From Streptomyces sp. P3 (GTDB taxonomy: Bacteria; Actinomycetota; Actinomycetes; Streptomycetales; Streptomycetaceae): 64,000 nt of DNA. The translations under genes and the position numbers were made by a program. The stretch lies in the NCBI RefSeq assembly GCF_003032475.1, contig NZ_CP028369.1, positions 2,480,001 through 2,544,000 on the forward strand, written 5' to 3'. The notes beneath the pieces are model-generated. The model had not been told where the DNA came from, did no database searches, and saw nothing but the letters and a program-made list of their open reading frames with translations. Below, piece after piece: positions 26,102 through 34,320 of the stretch. The number at the start of each line of letters is the position of its first letter. Positions within the stretch are counted from its first letter, which is position 1.

Positions 26102-27067
26102 ATGAAGAGCCCTCTGCTGTCCCTGCCCGGCGCCGTCCCCGCCGAGGGTGTGGACGAAGGCGTCGCCGGTCACTACGGCGACCTGTTCCGCGAGCAGCGC
26201 GCCCTCGCCGACGGCGCCGGTTTCGTCGACCTCTCGCACCGCGGAGTCGTCGCCGTCACCGGCGAGGACCGGCTGAGCTGGCTGCACCTCCTGCTCACCC
26301 AGCACGTCACCGACCTGCCCGTCGGCCAGGCCGCCGAGGCGCTGATCCTCTCCGCGCACGGTCACATCGAGCACGCGCTGTACCTGGTCGACGACGGCAC
26401 GACGGTCTGGGCGCACGTGGAGCCCGGCACCCAGGACGCGCTGATCGCGTACCTGGAGTCGATGAAGTTCTTCTACCGGGTCGAGGTCGCCGACCGCACC
26501 GCGGACACCGCGGTCGTCCACCTGCCCGCCGGGTCGATCGCATCCGTCCCGGCGGGTGTCGTGGTCCGCGAGACCGCGTACGGCCGCGACCTCTTCCTGC
26601 CCCGGGCCGACCTGGAGTCGTACGCCGCGCAGGCCGGTCCGCCCGCCGGGATCCTGGCCCTCGAGGCGCTCCGCGTCGAACAGCACCGCCCGCGCCTCGG
26701 CTTCGAGACCGACCACCGCACCATCCCGCACGAGCTCGGCTGGATCGGCACCGCCGTGCACCTGCAGAAGGGCTGCTACCGGGGTCAGGAGACGGTCGCC
26801 CGGGTCCAGAACCTCGGCAAGCCGCCCCGCCGTCTGGTCTTCCTCCACCTCGACGGCAGCGAGGTCCACCTGCCCGCCGCGGGCACCGAACTCCGCGTCG
26901 CCGACGAGGCGCCCGACAGCCGCAAGATCGGCTTCGTCACCACGTCCGCGCGCCACCACGAACTCGGTCCGGTCGCCCTGGCGCTGGTGAAGCGCAACGT
27001 CCCGCTGGACGCCCCGCTGCTGGCGGGCACCACGGCGGCGGCCCAGGAGGTCGTGGTCGAGCCGTAG
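26102..27067 (+). CDS. ygfZ: YgfZ/GcvT-like folate-binding protein
   Basis: A 321 aa protein of the YgfZ family that uses tetrahydrofolate and helps maintain certain iron-sulfur enzymes. The family signature K-G-C-Y-x-G-Q-E is present (LQKGCYRGQETVARVQN). The N-terminal GcvT-like part contains DRLSWLHLLLTQHVTDL. It starts 10 bp after nur, so the two are probably cotranscribed, and is convergent with dtd. Confidence 0.92.
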   Translation: MKSPLLSLPGAVPAEGVDEGVAGHYGDLFREQRALADGAGFVDLSHRGVVAVTGEDRLSWLHLLLTQHVTDLPVGQAAEALILSAHGHIEHALYLVDDGTTVWAHVEPGTQDALIAYLESMKFFYRVEVADRTADTAVVHLPAGSIASVPAGVVVRETAYGRDLFLPRADLESYAAQAGPPAGILALEALRVEQHRPRLGFETDHRTIPHELGWIGTAVHLQKGCYRGQETVARVQNLGKPPRRLVFLHLDGSEVHLPAAGTELRVADEAPDSRKIGFVTTSARHHELGPVALALVKRNVPLDAPLLAGTTAAAQEVVVEP

Positions 27068-27086
27068 GGAGCCTTCCGCCCGCGCC

Positions 27087-27512
27087 TCAGACCTCGATCA
27101 GCACCGTGAACGGGCCGTCGTTCGTCAGCGACACCCGCATCCGCGCGCCGAACCGGCCCGTCGCCACGGTCGCCCCGAGGGCGCGCAGCTGCGCCACGAC
27201 CTCGTCGACGAGCGGTTCGGCGACGGGGCCCGGCGCGGCCGCGTTCCAGGTGGGCCGGCGGCCCTTGCGCGCGTCGCCGTACAGCGTGAACTGGCTGATC
27301 ACCAGCAGCGGGGCGGCGATGTCGCTGCAGGACTTCTCGTCGTGCAGCATGCGCACCGACCAGAGCTTGCGCGCGAGCTGGGCCGCCTTCTCCTTCGTGT
27401 CCTCGTGCGTGACGCCGACGAGGACGCACAGCCCCTCGCCGTTGATCTCGCCGACCGTCTCGCCGTCCACGACGACGCTCGCGCCGTCCACCCTCTGCAC
27501 CACCGCTCGCAT
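27087..27512 (-). CDS. dtd: D-aminoacyl-tRNA deacylase
   Basis: A 141 aa proofreading enzyme that removes D-amino acids from tRNA. Conserved blocks [37 protein letters not shown] and the C-terminal [12 protein letters not shown] are intact. The ATG at 27512 begins the canonical MRAVVQRV; in-frame sequence upstream is non-coding. It lies back to back with rsiG. Confidence 0.95.
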   Translation of the reverse strand: MRAVVQRVDGASVVVDGETVGEINGEGLCVLVGVTHEDTKEKAAQLARKLWSVRMLHDEKSCSDIAAPLLVISQFTLYGDARKGRRPTWNAAAPGPVAEPLVDEVVAQLRALGATVATGRFGARMRVSLTNDGPFTVLIEV

Positions 27513-27670
27513 GCGGACCATGATGCCGGGTCGCGGGCGTGGAACGGCGACTGGCCCATTTTCGATCCTTAAGCCCCTGTCTGGGGCCGTTCGGGGGGAC
27601 TCGGTCACATAGTGGCCACTTGGGGTGGCACGATGCTTTCCACACGCCGGTCGAGAGACGGTTGAGGCAC

Positions 27671-28237
27671 ATGAGCACACCGAGTACCGAGCGGTCGGCG
27701 ACACACCGGCCGCCCGCACAGCGCAGCGACAGCCCCATGCTGCCCGTCGAGCCGCCCGAGCAGGAGCTGGCCGGGCTGAGTCTGCCCGAGCTGCGCACCC
27801 TGCGCCGGGACGCCCAGCGCGACGAGGCCGACCTCAGTTACGTACGACGGCTGTTGCAGGGCCGGATCGACATCCTGCGTGCCGAGCTGGCCCGGCGTTC
27901 GCCGACGGGCGCGGCCTCCGTGGTGGACCGGCTGCCGGAGATCCTCACGGACGCCCCTGCCCGGCACCGTTCCTCCGCACGTCACGTCACCCTGGGCACC
28001 CCGCACAGCGAGGAGGGCCGGCGGCTGGCCGCCGACATGCTGGCCGACGTCGAGCTCTCCGACCTCGACGCCCGCACGGACCTCGAGCTCCACGAGGCGA
28101 TGGCCCGGCTGGTGCGTTACGAACAGCAGGTCTCCAGCCGCCGTCAGCACCTCCAGCGGACGGCCGACGAGTCCGGCACGGAGATCACCCGGCGGTACCG
28201 GGAGGGGGAGGCGCAGGTGGAGGACCTGCTGGTGTGA
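27671..28237 (+). CDS. rsiG: RsiG, c-di-GMP-dependent anti-sigma factor for WhiG
   Basis: A 188 aa, mostly helical protein. Two copies of the E-x3-S-x2-R-x3-Q-x3-D motif are present, one in each long helix: [16 protein letters not shown] and [16 protein letters not shown]. In Streptomyces these twin motifs bind a c-di-GMP dimer, letting RsiG sequester the sporulation sigma factor WhiG until c-di-GMP falls. The N-terminal about 45 residues are polar and disordered. The position next to dtd and the ATG at 27671 agree with the family. All motif residues are intact, so it should be functional. Confidence 0.9.
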   Translation: MSTPSTERSATHRPPAQRSDSPMLPVEPPEQELAGLSLPELRTLRRDAQRDEADLSYVRRLLQGRIDILRAELARRSPTGAASVVDRLPEILTDAPARHRSSARHVTLGTPHSEEGRRLAADMLADVELSDLDARTDLELHEAMARLVRYEQQVSSRRQHLQRTADESGTEITRRYREGEAQVEDLLV

Positions 28238-28412
28238 GCCCGGCGGAGCGCCGTGCCGGCCCCAGGCGGCCGACCCGGTGACCGGCGGTGATCGGAGGCC
28301 GGCGGCTCGGGGACGGGTGGGTCGGGGGCCTGGTGGCCGGGGGCGGCCGGTCACGGGGCGGCGGAGAAGAAATTGCCCGCGCTGCCCGGCCGTGCCTGCT
28401 TACGGTGATGCC

Positions 28413-29681
28413 ATGACCAGCCGAGCCAGCCTTCCTGTCGACGTCGACACCCGTCTGATCACCGACTCCGAACTCCCCGACTGGATACGGGCCCTGGACA
28501 CGGGCTTCCTGCGCCCACCGGTCCTCACCGAACAGCTGTTGGCGGAACGCCGCGCGGCCATCGCGCAGTCCCGCACCTCGGGCGCCTTCGACGCCGGCCG
28601 CTGCGTCGCCACGTTCCGCTCCTTCCCGCAGGAGCTCACGGCCGTCGGCGGCGCCGTCGTCCCGGCCGACGCGATCTCCAACGTCACCGTCTCGCCCACG
28701 CACCGCCGCCGCGGCCTGCTCACCCGGCTGATGACCGACGACCTCACGGCCGCGAAGGAGCGCGGGGACGTCGTGGCCACGCTCATCGCGGCCGAGTACC
28801 GGATCTACGGCCGCTACGGCTTCGGTCCGGCCACCACGACGACCGAGTGGTCGATCGACGTGCAGCGTGCCGGTCTCGACCCGCGCCGGTCGGGTCAGCC
28901 GGAGGAGGGCCGGATCGACCTCGTCGACGGCGACGAGGTCCGCAAGACGGGTCCCGGTCTGCACGAGCGGCTGCGGCGTGCGCAGCCCGGCGCCGTCAGC
29001 AGGAGCGAGGCGTGGTGGGACGTCCAGACCGGGGTGGCGAACCCGACCGGCGACCCCTGGACCGAGCCCTTCTACGCGGTGTACCGCTCGCCCGACGGCG
29101 AGGTGGAGGGGCTGGTCTCCTACCGGGCCGACGAGAAGTGGAGCGACGCCAAGCAGCCGCTGAACACGGCGTCGGTGCGGTGGCTGATCGCGGTGACCCC
29201 GGCTGCCGAGCGCGCCCTGTGGCACTACCTGTGCTCCATCGACTGGATCACCCGGGTGAAGTCGGGCCGGCGCTCGCCGGCCGATCTGCTGCCGCTCTAC
29301 CTGCCGGACCCGCGCGCGGCGACCGTCACCACGCAGGCGGACTGGCTGTGGGTGCGGATCCTGGACGTCGTACGGGCCCTTGAGGCGCGTACCTACGACA
29401 TGGCCGGCGAGCTGGTGCTGGAGGTCGTCGACGGGGCCGGCCTGGCCGGCGGCCGCTTCCTGCTGGACGCGACCCCCGACGGGGCCTCCTGCGTGCCGAC
29501 CGCCCGCAGCGCCGACCTCACTCTCGACGTCGGCGAGCTGGCGACGCTGTGGCTGGGCGACGAGTCCGCGGTGCGGCTGGCGGCCCTGGGCCGGCTCCGG
29601 GAAGAACGAGCGGGCGCCGCCCGGGGGGCCGACGCCCTGCTGCGTACGTCCGGGCGGCCTTGGTGCCCGGACATGTTCTGA
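28413..29681 (+). CDS. Eis-like GNAT acetyltransferase
   Basis: A 422 aa three-domain acetyltransferase of the Eis type: an N-terminal GNAT domain with the acetyl-CoA motif [19 protein letters not shown], a second GNAT-like domain, and a C-terminal sterol-carrier-like domain. The C-terminal carboxylate and a tyrosine ([11 protein letters not shown]) used by Eis enzymes are present. The acceptor substrate is unknown; Eis homologues acetylate amines such as aminoglycosides or protein lysines. The ATG at 28413 fits the family start. Confidence 0.9.
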   Translation: MTSRASLPVDVDTRLITDSELPDWIRALDTGFLRPPVLTEQLLAERRAAIAQSRTSGAFDAGRCVATFRSFPQELTAVGGAVVPADAISNVTVSPTHRRRGLLTRLMTDDLTAAKERGDVVATLIAAEYRIYGRYGFGPATTTTEWSIDVQRAGLDPRRSGQPEEGRIDLVDGDEVRKTGPGLHERLRRAQPGAVSRSEAWWDVQTGVANPTGDPWTEPFYAVYRSPDGEVEGLVSYRADEKWSDAKQPLNTASVRWLIAVTPAAERALWHYLCSIDWITRVKSGRRSPADLLPLYLPDPRAATVTTQADWLWVRILDVVRALEARTYDMAGELVLEVVDGAGLAGGRFLLDATPDGASCVPTARSADLTLDVGELATLWLGDESAVRLAALGRLREERAGAARGADALLRTSGRPWCPDMF

Positions 29682-29715
29682 CGGCTCCTCTCGTGAGCGG
29701 TCGGTGCGGTGTGGC

Positions 29716-29749
29716 AGCGGATCCATGGACCTGAACCCCTGGATCCGCT
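29716..29749 (+). terminator. 10-bp stem-loop after the Eis-like gene
   Basis: AGCGGATCCA (29716-29725) and TGGATCCGCT (29740-29749) are perfect inverted repeats with a 14-nt loop, 35 bp after the acetyltransferase stop. Probable terminator, without a clear T run. Confidence 0.5.
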
Positions 29750-29757
29750 CATCCGTA

Positions 29758-29824
29758 GCTGTTCAGTTGTGGCTGTGCTTCGTTCTGAAGTTGTGGCTGA
29801 GCGGTGCTGTTCAGTTGTGGCTGT
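29758..29824 (+). repeat. Three 24-bp-period direct repeats upstream of devE
   Basis: AGTTGTGGCTG occurs at 29765-29775, 29789-29799 and 29813-29823, exactly 24 bp apart. The outer two lie in an identical 19-bp block (GCTGTTCAGTTGTGGCTGT). Each repeat contains the AGTTG half of the DevA/DevE-type operator seen further downstream. This suggests an array of binding half-sites. Confidence 0.55.
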
Positions 29825-29908
29825 ACGTCGGCGCCGGCCGCGCGGGCTCCCGGCTCCCCTCCGGAAGGGGGCCCACCGGCCAACCGTCTAGAAGCTTGAC
29901 CATGTCGT

Positions 29909-29929
29909 TGAAGTTGGCAGCCAACTTCA
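29909..29929. promoter_or_regulatory. Palindromic operator upstream of devE
   Basis: TGAAGTTGG and CCAACTTCA form perfect 9-bp arms around CAG, 85 bp before the devE start. A closely related palindrome precedes devA (31257-31271). A half-site GAAGTTG also overlaps the probable devE -10 (29995-30001). Likely target of DevA/DevE-type GntR regulators. Confidence 0.65.
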
Positions 29930-30013
29930 CTGTACTTATGTCCGCTTGGAAGCGTCCTATAACCATCTCTCTTAGAACTGCCGGAAGATGGCGAGAAGTT
30001 GTACTGTGCGGAC

Positions 30014-30922
30014 GTGGAGCCGGAACATGCCTCCGTCAAGGGGCGGAGGGAGGCGGGGCGGCCGTTGCCGTCACACCGTGAGGTGGCCGACGAGTTGCGC
30101 ACCCGGATCAGAACCGGAGTGCTGCGGCCGGGTCAGCGCATGCCCACACAGGCCAAGCTGGCGAAGGAGTTCGGCGTCGAGCGGGGCGCCGTGCGGCAGG
30201 CCCTGCGCATTCTGCAGTCGGAACGGCTTCTGACCAACGTCTCCAAGGGCAGCCCGGCGACGGTCGCGGGGCTGCCGGGGGCGGCCGGCGGGCCGGCCGG
30301 GCCCGCCGCGGCGCCGCAGCCCTCGATGGTGGGGCTGCCGCCCCGCGTCACCGCGGCCTTCGCGGCGGAGCACGTCCAGGTCGACGCACTCTGCCTGACC
30401 GCGGTGTCACTGACGGCCGCGATCGGTGAACCGCTGCGGCAGATCCACGCGGGGCAGCTGAAACCGGCCAAGATCGACGTCCGGGTCCTGCTGCCGTCCC
30501 GGGACATCGACCTCGCCTTTCCCACTCCGGTGGACGGCTCGCCCGGCGGGCGGCTGCAGCGCCGCTGGCTCGCCCACCGCAACGCCCAGGGTCAGGTGCT
30601 GCGGCACAACCTGCTCACCCTGCGTTCCACGCACGGCATCGACGTGCACGTGACCTTTCGCGCGCTGCCGTTCACCCCGCCCGTCAAGCTGTATCTGCTC
30701 AACGGGACGGAGGCGTTGTTCGCGTACTACACGGTCACCCGGGGCGAGCAGACGATCGACCAGGAGCACCTGGAGCTGTACGACGCCGAGGGCACGCGGT
30801 CGCTGCTGTTCGCCTTCGAGGAGGGCGCCGGCCCGCGGGACACGACGTTGGTGGAGCAGTCCCGGAGGTGGTTCGACGCGCTGTGGGACACCATCAGCTC
30901 GGAGCTGGTGCTCACGAGCTGA
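30014..30922 (+). CDS. devE: DevE-like GntR transcriptional regulator (DevA paralogue)
   Basis: A 302 aa GntR regulator. The N-terminal winged helix (residues about 20-85) has LAKEFGVERGAVRQALRIL. The C-terminal effector domain (about 115-300) has VRVLLPSRDIDLAF, FRALPFTPPVKLYLLNGTEA and WFDALWDTI. The recognition helix is identical to that of devA nearby. GTG 30014 was chosen because a -10-like TACTGT (30002-30007) lies 6 nt before it, the geometry of a leaderless transcript; a TTG at 29999 would lie inside that promoter. In S. coelicolor devE is the duplicated partner of devA and affects development. Confidence 0.8.
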   Translation: MEPEHASVKGRREAGRPLPSHREVADELRTRIRTGVLRPGQRMPTQAKLAKEFGVERGAVRQALRILQSERLLTNVSKGSPATVAGLPGAAGGPAGPAAAPQPSMVGLPPRVTAAFAAEHVQVDALCLTAVSLTAAIGEPLRQIHAGQLKPAKIDVRVLLPSRDIDLAFPTPVDGSPGGRLQRRWLAHRNAQGQVLRHNLLTLRSTHGIDVHVTFRALPFTPPVKLYLLNGTEALFAYYTVTRGEQTIDQEHLELYDAEGTRSLLFAFEEGAGPRDTTLVEQSRRWFDALWDTISSELVLTS

Positions 30923-31106
30923 CGGCGGGTCCGGTGGCGAGGAGGGCGAGGATCACCGCGCCGAGGGAACTGATGGCAGGGCTCTTGGCCTTGACGCCGA
31001 CGCTGAGCAGGAGCAGGCCGACGGCGCCGGTGCTGCCGTACTTCCACTGGATGGTCTGTTCGACGCCGACGACGAAGGCGGCGCAGAGGAGGACGAGGGC
31101 GGGCAT
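30912..31106 (-). CDS. Small two-helix membrane protein
   Basis: A 64 aa protein with two to three hydrophobic segments (MPALVLLCAAFVVG, AVGLLLLSVGVKA, LGAVILALLATGPA). It overlaps the end of devE by 11 bp on the opposite strand and shares an intergenic promoter region with devA. A similar protein lies at 32970-33155, in the same relation to devB and the next GntR gene. Function unknown. Confidence 0.7.
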   Translation of the reverse strand: MPALVLLCAAFVVGVEQTIQWKYGSTGAVGLLLLSVGVKAKSPAISSLGAVILALLATGPAVSS

Positions 31107-31256
31107 GGGCGGGTTCCCCCCTTCGGAGGCTGGGAGACGGAGTCCCGGATCGAGGGCCGGGTTCGAGGTCCCGGATCGAGGTCCGGACCCAAGTCCACGT
31201 TCGTGGTCCCGGACCGTGGTCCGGGAATGGAGGCAAACCTTCCGCCAACTCGCTGA

Positions 31257-31271
31257 AGTTGGCAACCAACT
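31257..31271. promoter_or_regulatory. Palindromic operator upstream of devA
   Basis: AGTTGG-CAA-CCAACT, with the preceding TGA giving the same TGAAGTTGG half-site as at 29909. It sits in the 252-bp region between the divergent small membrane gene and devA. A further GAAGTTG half-site overlaps the devA -10 (31340-31346). Likely autoregulatory site. Confidence 0.62.
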
Positions 31272-31358
31272 ATGATTATGTTGTCCCCACTTGGTGGCAA
31301 CTGTTAAACAACTTTCAAACAACTCCCGTCAGATGGATGGAAGTTGTAGCGTTTGGTC

Positions 31359-32231
31359 GTGACCCAGGAGAACGTGGCAGTGAACGGCAGCGGACGGCTC
31401 TCGCCCCAGGAGATCGCCGATGTCCTGCGCGAACGCATCCGCGCCGGGGAGCTCAAGGCCGGTGAGCGGCTGCCCACGCAGGCCGAACTCGCCGACGAGT
31501 TCGGCGTGGAGCGCGGCGCCGTCCGCCAGGCCCTGAGGTCACTGCAGGACGACGGACTGCTCACCAACGTGAGCAAGGGCAGCCCGCCCCGCATCGCCCA
31601 GCCGTCGTCGCCGGGCCGCGACGAACCCCAGCCCACGATGGTCGGCCTGGCCCCCCGGCTCACCGCCGCCTTCTCCGCGCCCCATGTGCGCATCGACGCC
31701 GCCTGCCTCACCGCCGAGAGCCTCATTCCGGCCCTGGGTGAGCCGCTGCGGCTGATCCACGGGGGGCAGCTGAAGCCCGCCAGGATCGACGTGCGCATCC
31801 TGCTGCCGTCCCGGGACATCAGCCTCGCCTTCCCGGTCCCGGTCGACGGCCGCGGGGACGACGACCCGGTCCACCAGCGCTGGCTGGCCATGCGCAACGC
31901 CCAGGGCCATGTGCTCCGCCACAACCTGCAGACCCTGCGCTCGCACGGCATCGACGTCAACATCACTTTCCGCGCGCTGCCGTTCACCCCGCCGGTCAAG
32001 CTGTACCTCCTCAACGGCGAGGAGGCGCTGATGGCGTACTACATGGTCACCCGCCGCGAGGAGGCCACCGACAGCGGAACCCTGGACATGTACGACGTGC
32101 TGGGCACCGAGTCGCTCCTCTTCTCCTTCGAGAAGGCGGCCGGTCAGCGCGACGCCGCGTTCGTGGAGGAATCCCAGAAGTGGTTCGACGCCCTCTGGGA
32201 AACCATCACGACGGACCTGACACTCTCCTAG
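31359..32231 (+). CDS. devA: DevA, GntR-family developmental regulator
   Basis: A 290 aa GntR regulator of the DevA subfamily, which in S. coelicolor is needed for normal aerial growth and represses itself. The winged helix (about 15-75) has LADEFGVERGAVRQALRSL. The effector domain has VRILLPSRDISLAF, FRALPFTPPVKLYLLNGEEA and KWFDALWETI. GTG 31359 lies 6 nt after a -10-like TAGCGT, again implying a leaderless mRNA; in-frame GTGs at 31374 and 31380 are alternatives. Its stop overlaps the devB GTG (TAGTG), so both are one operon. Confidence 0.87.
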   Translation: MTQENVAVNGSGRLSPQEIADVLRERIRAGELKAGERLPTQAELADEFGVERGAVRQALRSLQDDGLLTNVSKGSPPRIAQPSSPGRDEPQPTMVGLAPRLTAAFSAPHVRIDAACLTAESLIPALGEPLRLIHGGQLKPARIDVRILLPSRDISLAFPVPVDGRGDDDPVHQRWLAMRNAQGHVLRHNLQTLRSHGIDVNITFRALPFTPPVKLYLLNGEEALMAYYMVTRREEATDSGTLDMYDVLGTESLLFSFEKAAGQRDAAFVEESQKWFDALWETITTDLTLS

Positions 32232-32983
32232 TGACCTCTGATACGCAGCAGACCCAACAGGTGACCCCCGACACCGACCCCGACACCGAGACCGCTGACC
32301 TGCGGGAAGTGATGGGAAGCGCGCGCGTCGTCCTCTGGGACTTCGACGGGCCCATCTGCCGTCTCTTCGCCGGTCATTCGGCGGACGTGGTGGCCGACGG
32401 CCTGGTGGAGTGGCTCGAAGGACGGGGCCTGCACCACCTGCTGACGGAGTCCGAGCGGGACTCGCTCGACCCGCACGTCGTGCTGCGTGCCGTGGACCGC
32501 CGGCACCCGGGCAGCGACCTGGTCACCGAGCTGGAGGAACGCCTCACCCAGGAAGAGCTGAGGGCCACGGCCACGGCGATGCCCACGCCCTACGCCGACC
32601 CGCTGATACGCACCCTGACGGCCCGCGGCCTGCGGCTGGCGATCACCACGAACAACTCCCCCCGGGTGGTCGCCACCTACCTCGCGTCCCGCGGTCTCAC
32701 CTCGTGCTTCACGCCCCACGTCTACGGTCGCACCCAGGAGCTGCGCCACCTCAAGCCGCACCCGCACTGCCTGAACCTCGCCCTGCGCGCCATGGGCTCG
32801 GCGCCCGGCACCGCGCTGATGATCGGTGACACCCCCTCCGACTTCCTGGCCGCCCGGGAGGCCGGCGTCCCCTTCCTCGGCTACGCGCGTAACGAGCGCA
32901 AGGAGAAACTGCTCAGGGGCGCGGGCGCGACACTCGTGGTCCCGTCCCTGGAACCGGTACTGGACGCGGTCAGGTCCGCCTGA
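32231..32983 (+). CDS. devB: DevB, HAD-family phosphatase
   Basis: A 250 aa haloacid-dehalogenase hydrolase. Motif I is VLWDFDGPI with the nucleophile and acid aspartates, motif II AITTNNS, motif III the Lys in RHLKPHPHCLNLAL, and motif IV MIGDTPSDFLAA. It probably removes phosphate from a small metabolite. GTG 32231 overlaps the devA stop by one base; GTG 32261 is an alternative. Cotranscription with devA suggests that the regulator senses the substrate or product of this enzyme, which is inference. Confidence 0.88.
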   Translation: MTSDTQQTQQVTPDTDPDTETADLREVMGSARVVLWDFDGPICRLFAGHSADVVADGLVEWLEGRGLHHLLTESERDSLDPHVVLRAVDRRHPGSDLVTELEERLTQEELRATATAMPTPYADPLIRTLTARGLRLAITTNNSPRVVATYLASRGLTSCFTPHVYGRTQELRHLKPHPHCLNLALRAMGSAPGTALMIGDTPSDFLAAREAGVPFLGYARNERKEKLLRGAGATLVVPSLEPVLDAVRSA

Positions 32984-33155
32984 GCATCAGGGCCACGAGC
33001 ACGACGGCCGCCCCGACGGCGAGCACGTCGTGCCGGGCACGCACGCCCACGGCCACGGTGAACAGCAGCAGCACCCCCGCCACCCCCAGTTTGGCCCGTA
33101 CCGTCAAACCCGCGCAGAACGCGAGGAGTTCCCAGAGCGCCGATAACAGGAGCAC
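32970..33155 (-). CDS. Small membrane protein, paralogue of the one at 30912
   Basis: A 61 aa hydrophobic protein (MLLLSALWELLAFCAG, KLGVAGVLLLFTVAVGV, VLAVGAAVVLVALML) whose layout of helix, basic-glycine loop and helices matches the protein at 30912-31106. It overlaps the end of devB by 14 bp on the opposite strand and is divergent from the third GntR gene. Function unknown; the repeated linkage to DevA-type regulators is the notable point. Confidence 0.65.
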   Translation of the reverse strand: MLLLSALWELLAFCAGLTVRAKLGVAGVLLLFTVAVGVRARHDVLAVGAAVVLVALMLRRT

Positions 33156-33196
33156 GTCCTTCCACCTTCTTGCCAGTCTCTGTGAAACTTTCCATT

Positions 33197-33216
33197 ACCG
33201 GTCCAATTGGACTGGT
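33197..33216. promoter_or_regulatory. 20-bp palindrome upstream of the third GntR gene
   Basis: ACCGGTCCAATTGGACTGGT has one mismatch across its dyad, and its central 12 bp are perfect. It lies between the divergent small membrane gene and the GntR gene at 33348. It differs from the devA/devE palindrome, matching the different recognition helix of this regulator. Confidence 0.55.
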
Positions 33217-33347
33217 TGCCTTGAAGTGGATTTCCCCTCGCGGGGTGATCCTTAACCAGCCTGTCGTGCAGGGCACTTGAACAGGATCCGACCGGGGACT
33301 TGACCGGTGCTGGTTTGCCATTGGCCGGATGGCGGTACGGTCGGCGT

Positions 33348-34220
33348 GTGGACGTGCAGCAGGGCAGCGACGGTGGGGGAAGGGCGTTCCAGCGGGTCGC
33401 CGACGACCTGCGTGCCCGCATGACGGACGGCACCTACTCGCTGCGTTCCTTTCTGCCCTCCCAGCGGGACCTGGCAGAGGAGTACGGGGTCTCCCGCGAC
33501 ACCGTGCAGCGCGTGCTGCGGGAACTGGCCAGCGAGGGCTGGATCGAGTCCCGCCAGGGCAGCGGCTCCCGGGTGGTCAAGATTCAGCGGATTCACTCGT
33601 CGACGCCCAGAGCCACTCGGCTGCGCCACGGCGCGACACTGGGGCCGCTGCTCAGCGAGGCCTTCGAGCAGCCCGAAGTCACCCTGGACGTCTACACGCT
33701 GACGTCCGAATCGCTGGACGCGCACATCCGGCTGCAGGCCGAGCGGATCCGCGGCGGCTCGATAGCGCCCGAGCGCATCGGCCTACGCATGATCCTGCCT
33801 TCCCGGGACCTCGACCTGCCCTATCCGCGGGTCAAGGACGACAAGGGCGACGAACGTCTGCGCAACCGGCTGCTCGACATCACGGACCGTCACACGGAAT
33901 CGCTGCGCGGGGTGCTGAAGGCCCTGAAGACGGAGAAGTACGTGTCCGCGGTCGACGTCCAGATCCGGCACGCGCCGCTGACACCGGCCTTCAAGCTGTA
34001 TCTGCTGAACGGTACGGAGGCGCTGCACGGTCCCTACGAGGTGATCCAGCGCCAGATCGAACTGGAGTCCGGCGAAGAGATCACCGCCCTGGACGTGCTG
34101 GGACTCGGCGCCACCCTCACCCACCAGGTGAAGGGCCCGGACCCCAACTCGTCGGGCACGGTCTTCGTGGAAACCTGGCGCTCCTGGTTCGACTCCGTCT
34201 GGGATCATCTCGCCGAATAG
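33348..34220 (+). CDS. GntR regulator, third DevA-type paralogue
   Basis: A 290 aa protein. The winged helix (about 10-75) has LAEEYGVSRDTVQRVLREL, different in the recognition helix from DevA and DevE. The C-terminal domain aligns with theirs (LRMILPSRDLDLPYP, IRHAPLTPAFKLYLLNGTEA, SWFDSVWDHL). GTG 33348 is 6 nt after a -10-like TACGGT (33336-33341), the same leaderless geometry as devA and devE. It precedes the double-kinase gene by 100 bp on the same strand. Ligand and targets unknown. Confidence 0.85.
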   Translation: MDVQQGSDGGGRAFQRVADDLRARMTDGTYSLRSFLPSQRDLAEEYGVSRDTVQRVLRELASEGWIESRQGSGSRVVKIQRIHSSTPRATRLRHGATLGPLLSEAFEQPEVTLDVYTLTSESLDAHIRLQAERIRGGSIAPERIGLRMILPSRDLDLPYPRVKDDKGDERLRNRLLDITDRHTESLRGVLKALKTEKYVSAVDVQIRHAPLTPAFKLYLLNGTEALHGPYEVIQRQIELESGEEITALDVLGLGATLTHQVKGPDPNSSGTVFVETWRSWFDSVWDHLAE

Positions 34221-34320
34221 GCCGCTCGCCGTGCGCTAACATTCCCCAACCGCGCGAGAAATCGCCCGCGTCCATACGTATGAGACGGCGAACACGTCAG
34301 TCTCGAACGGCCCGACCGCA

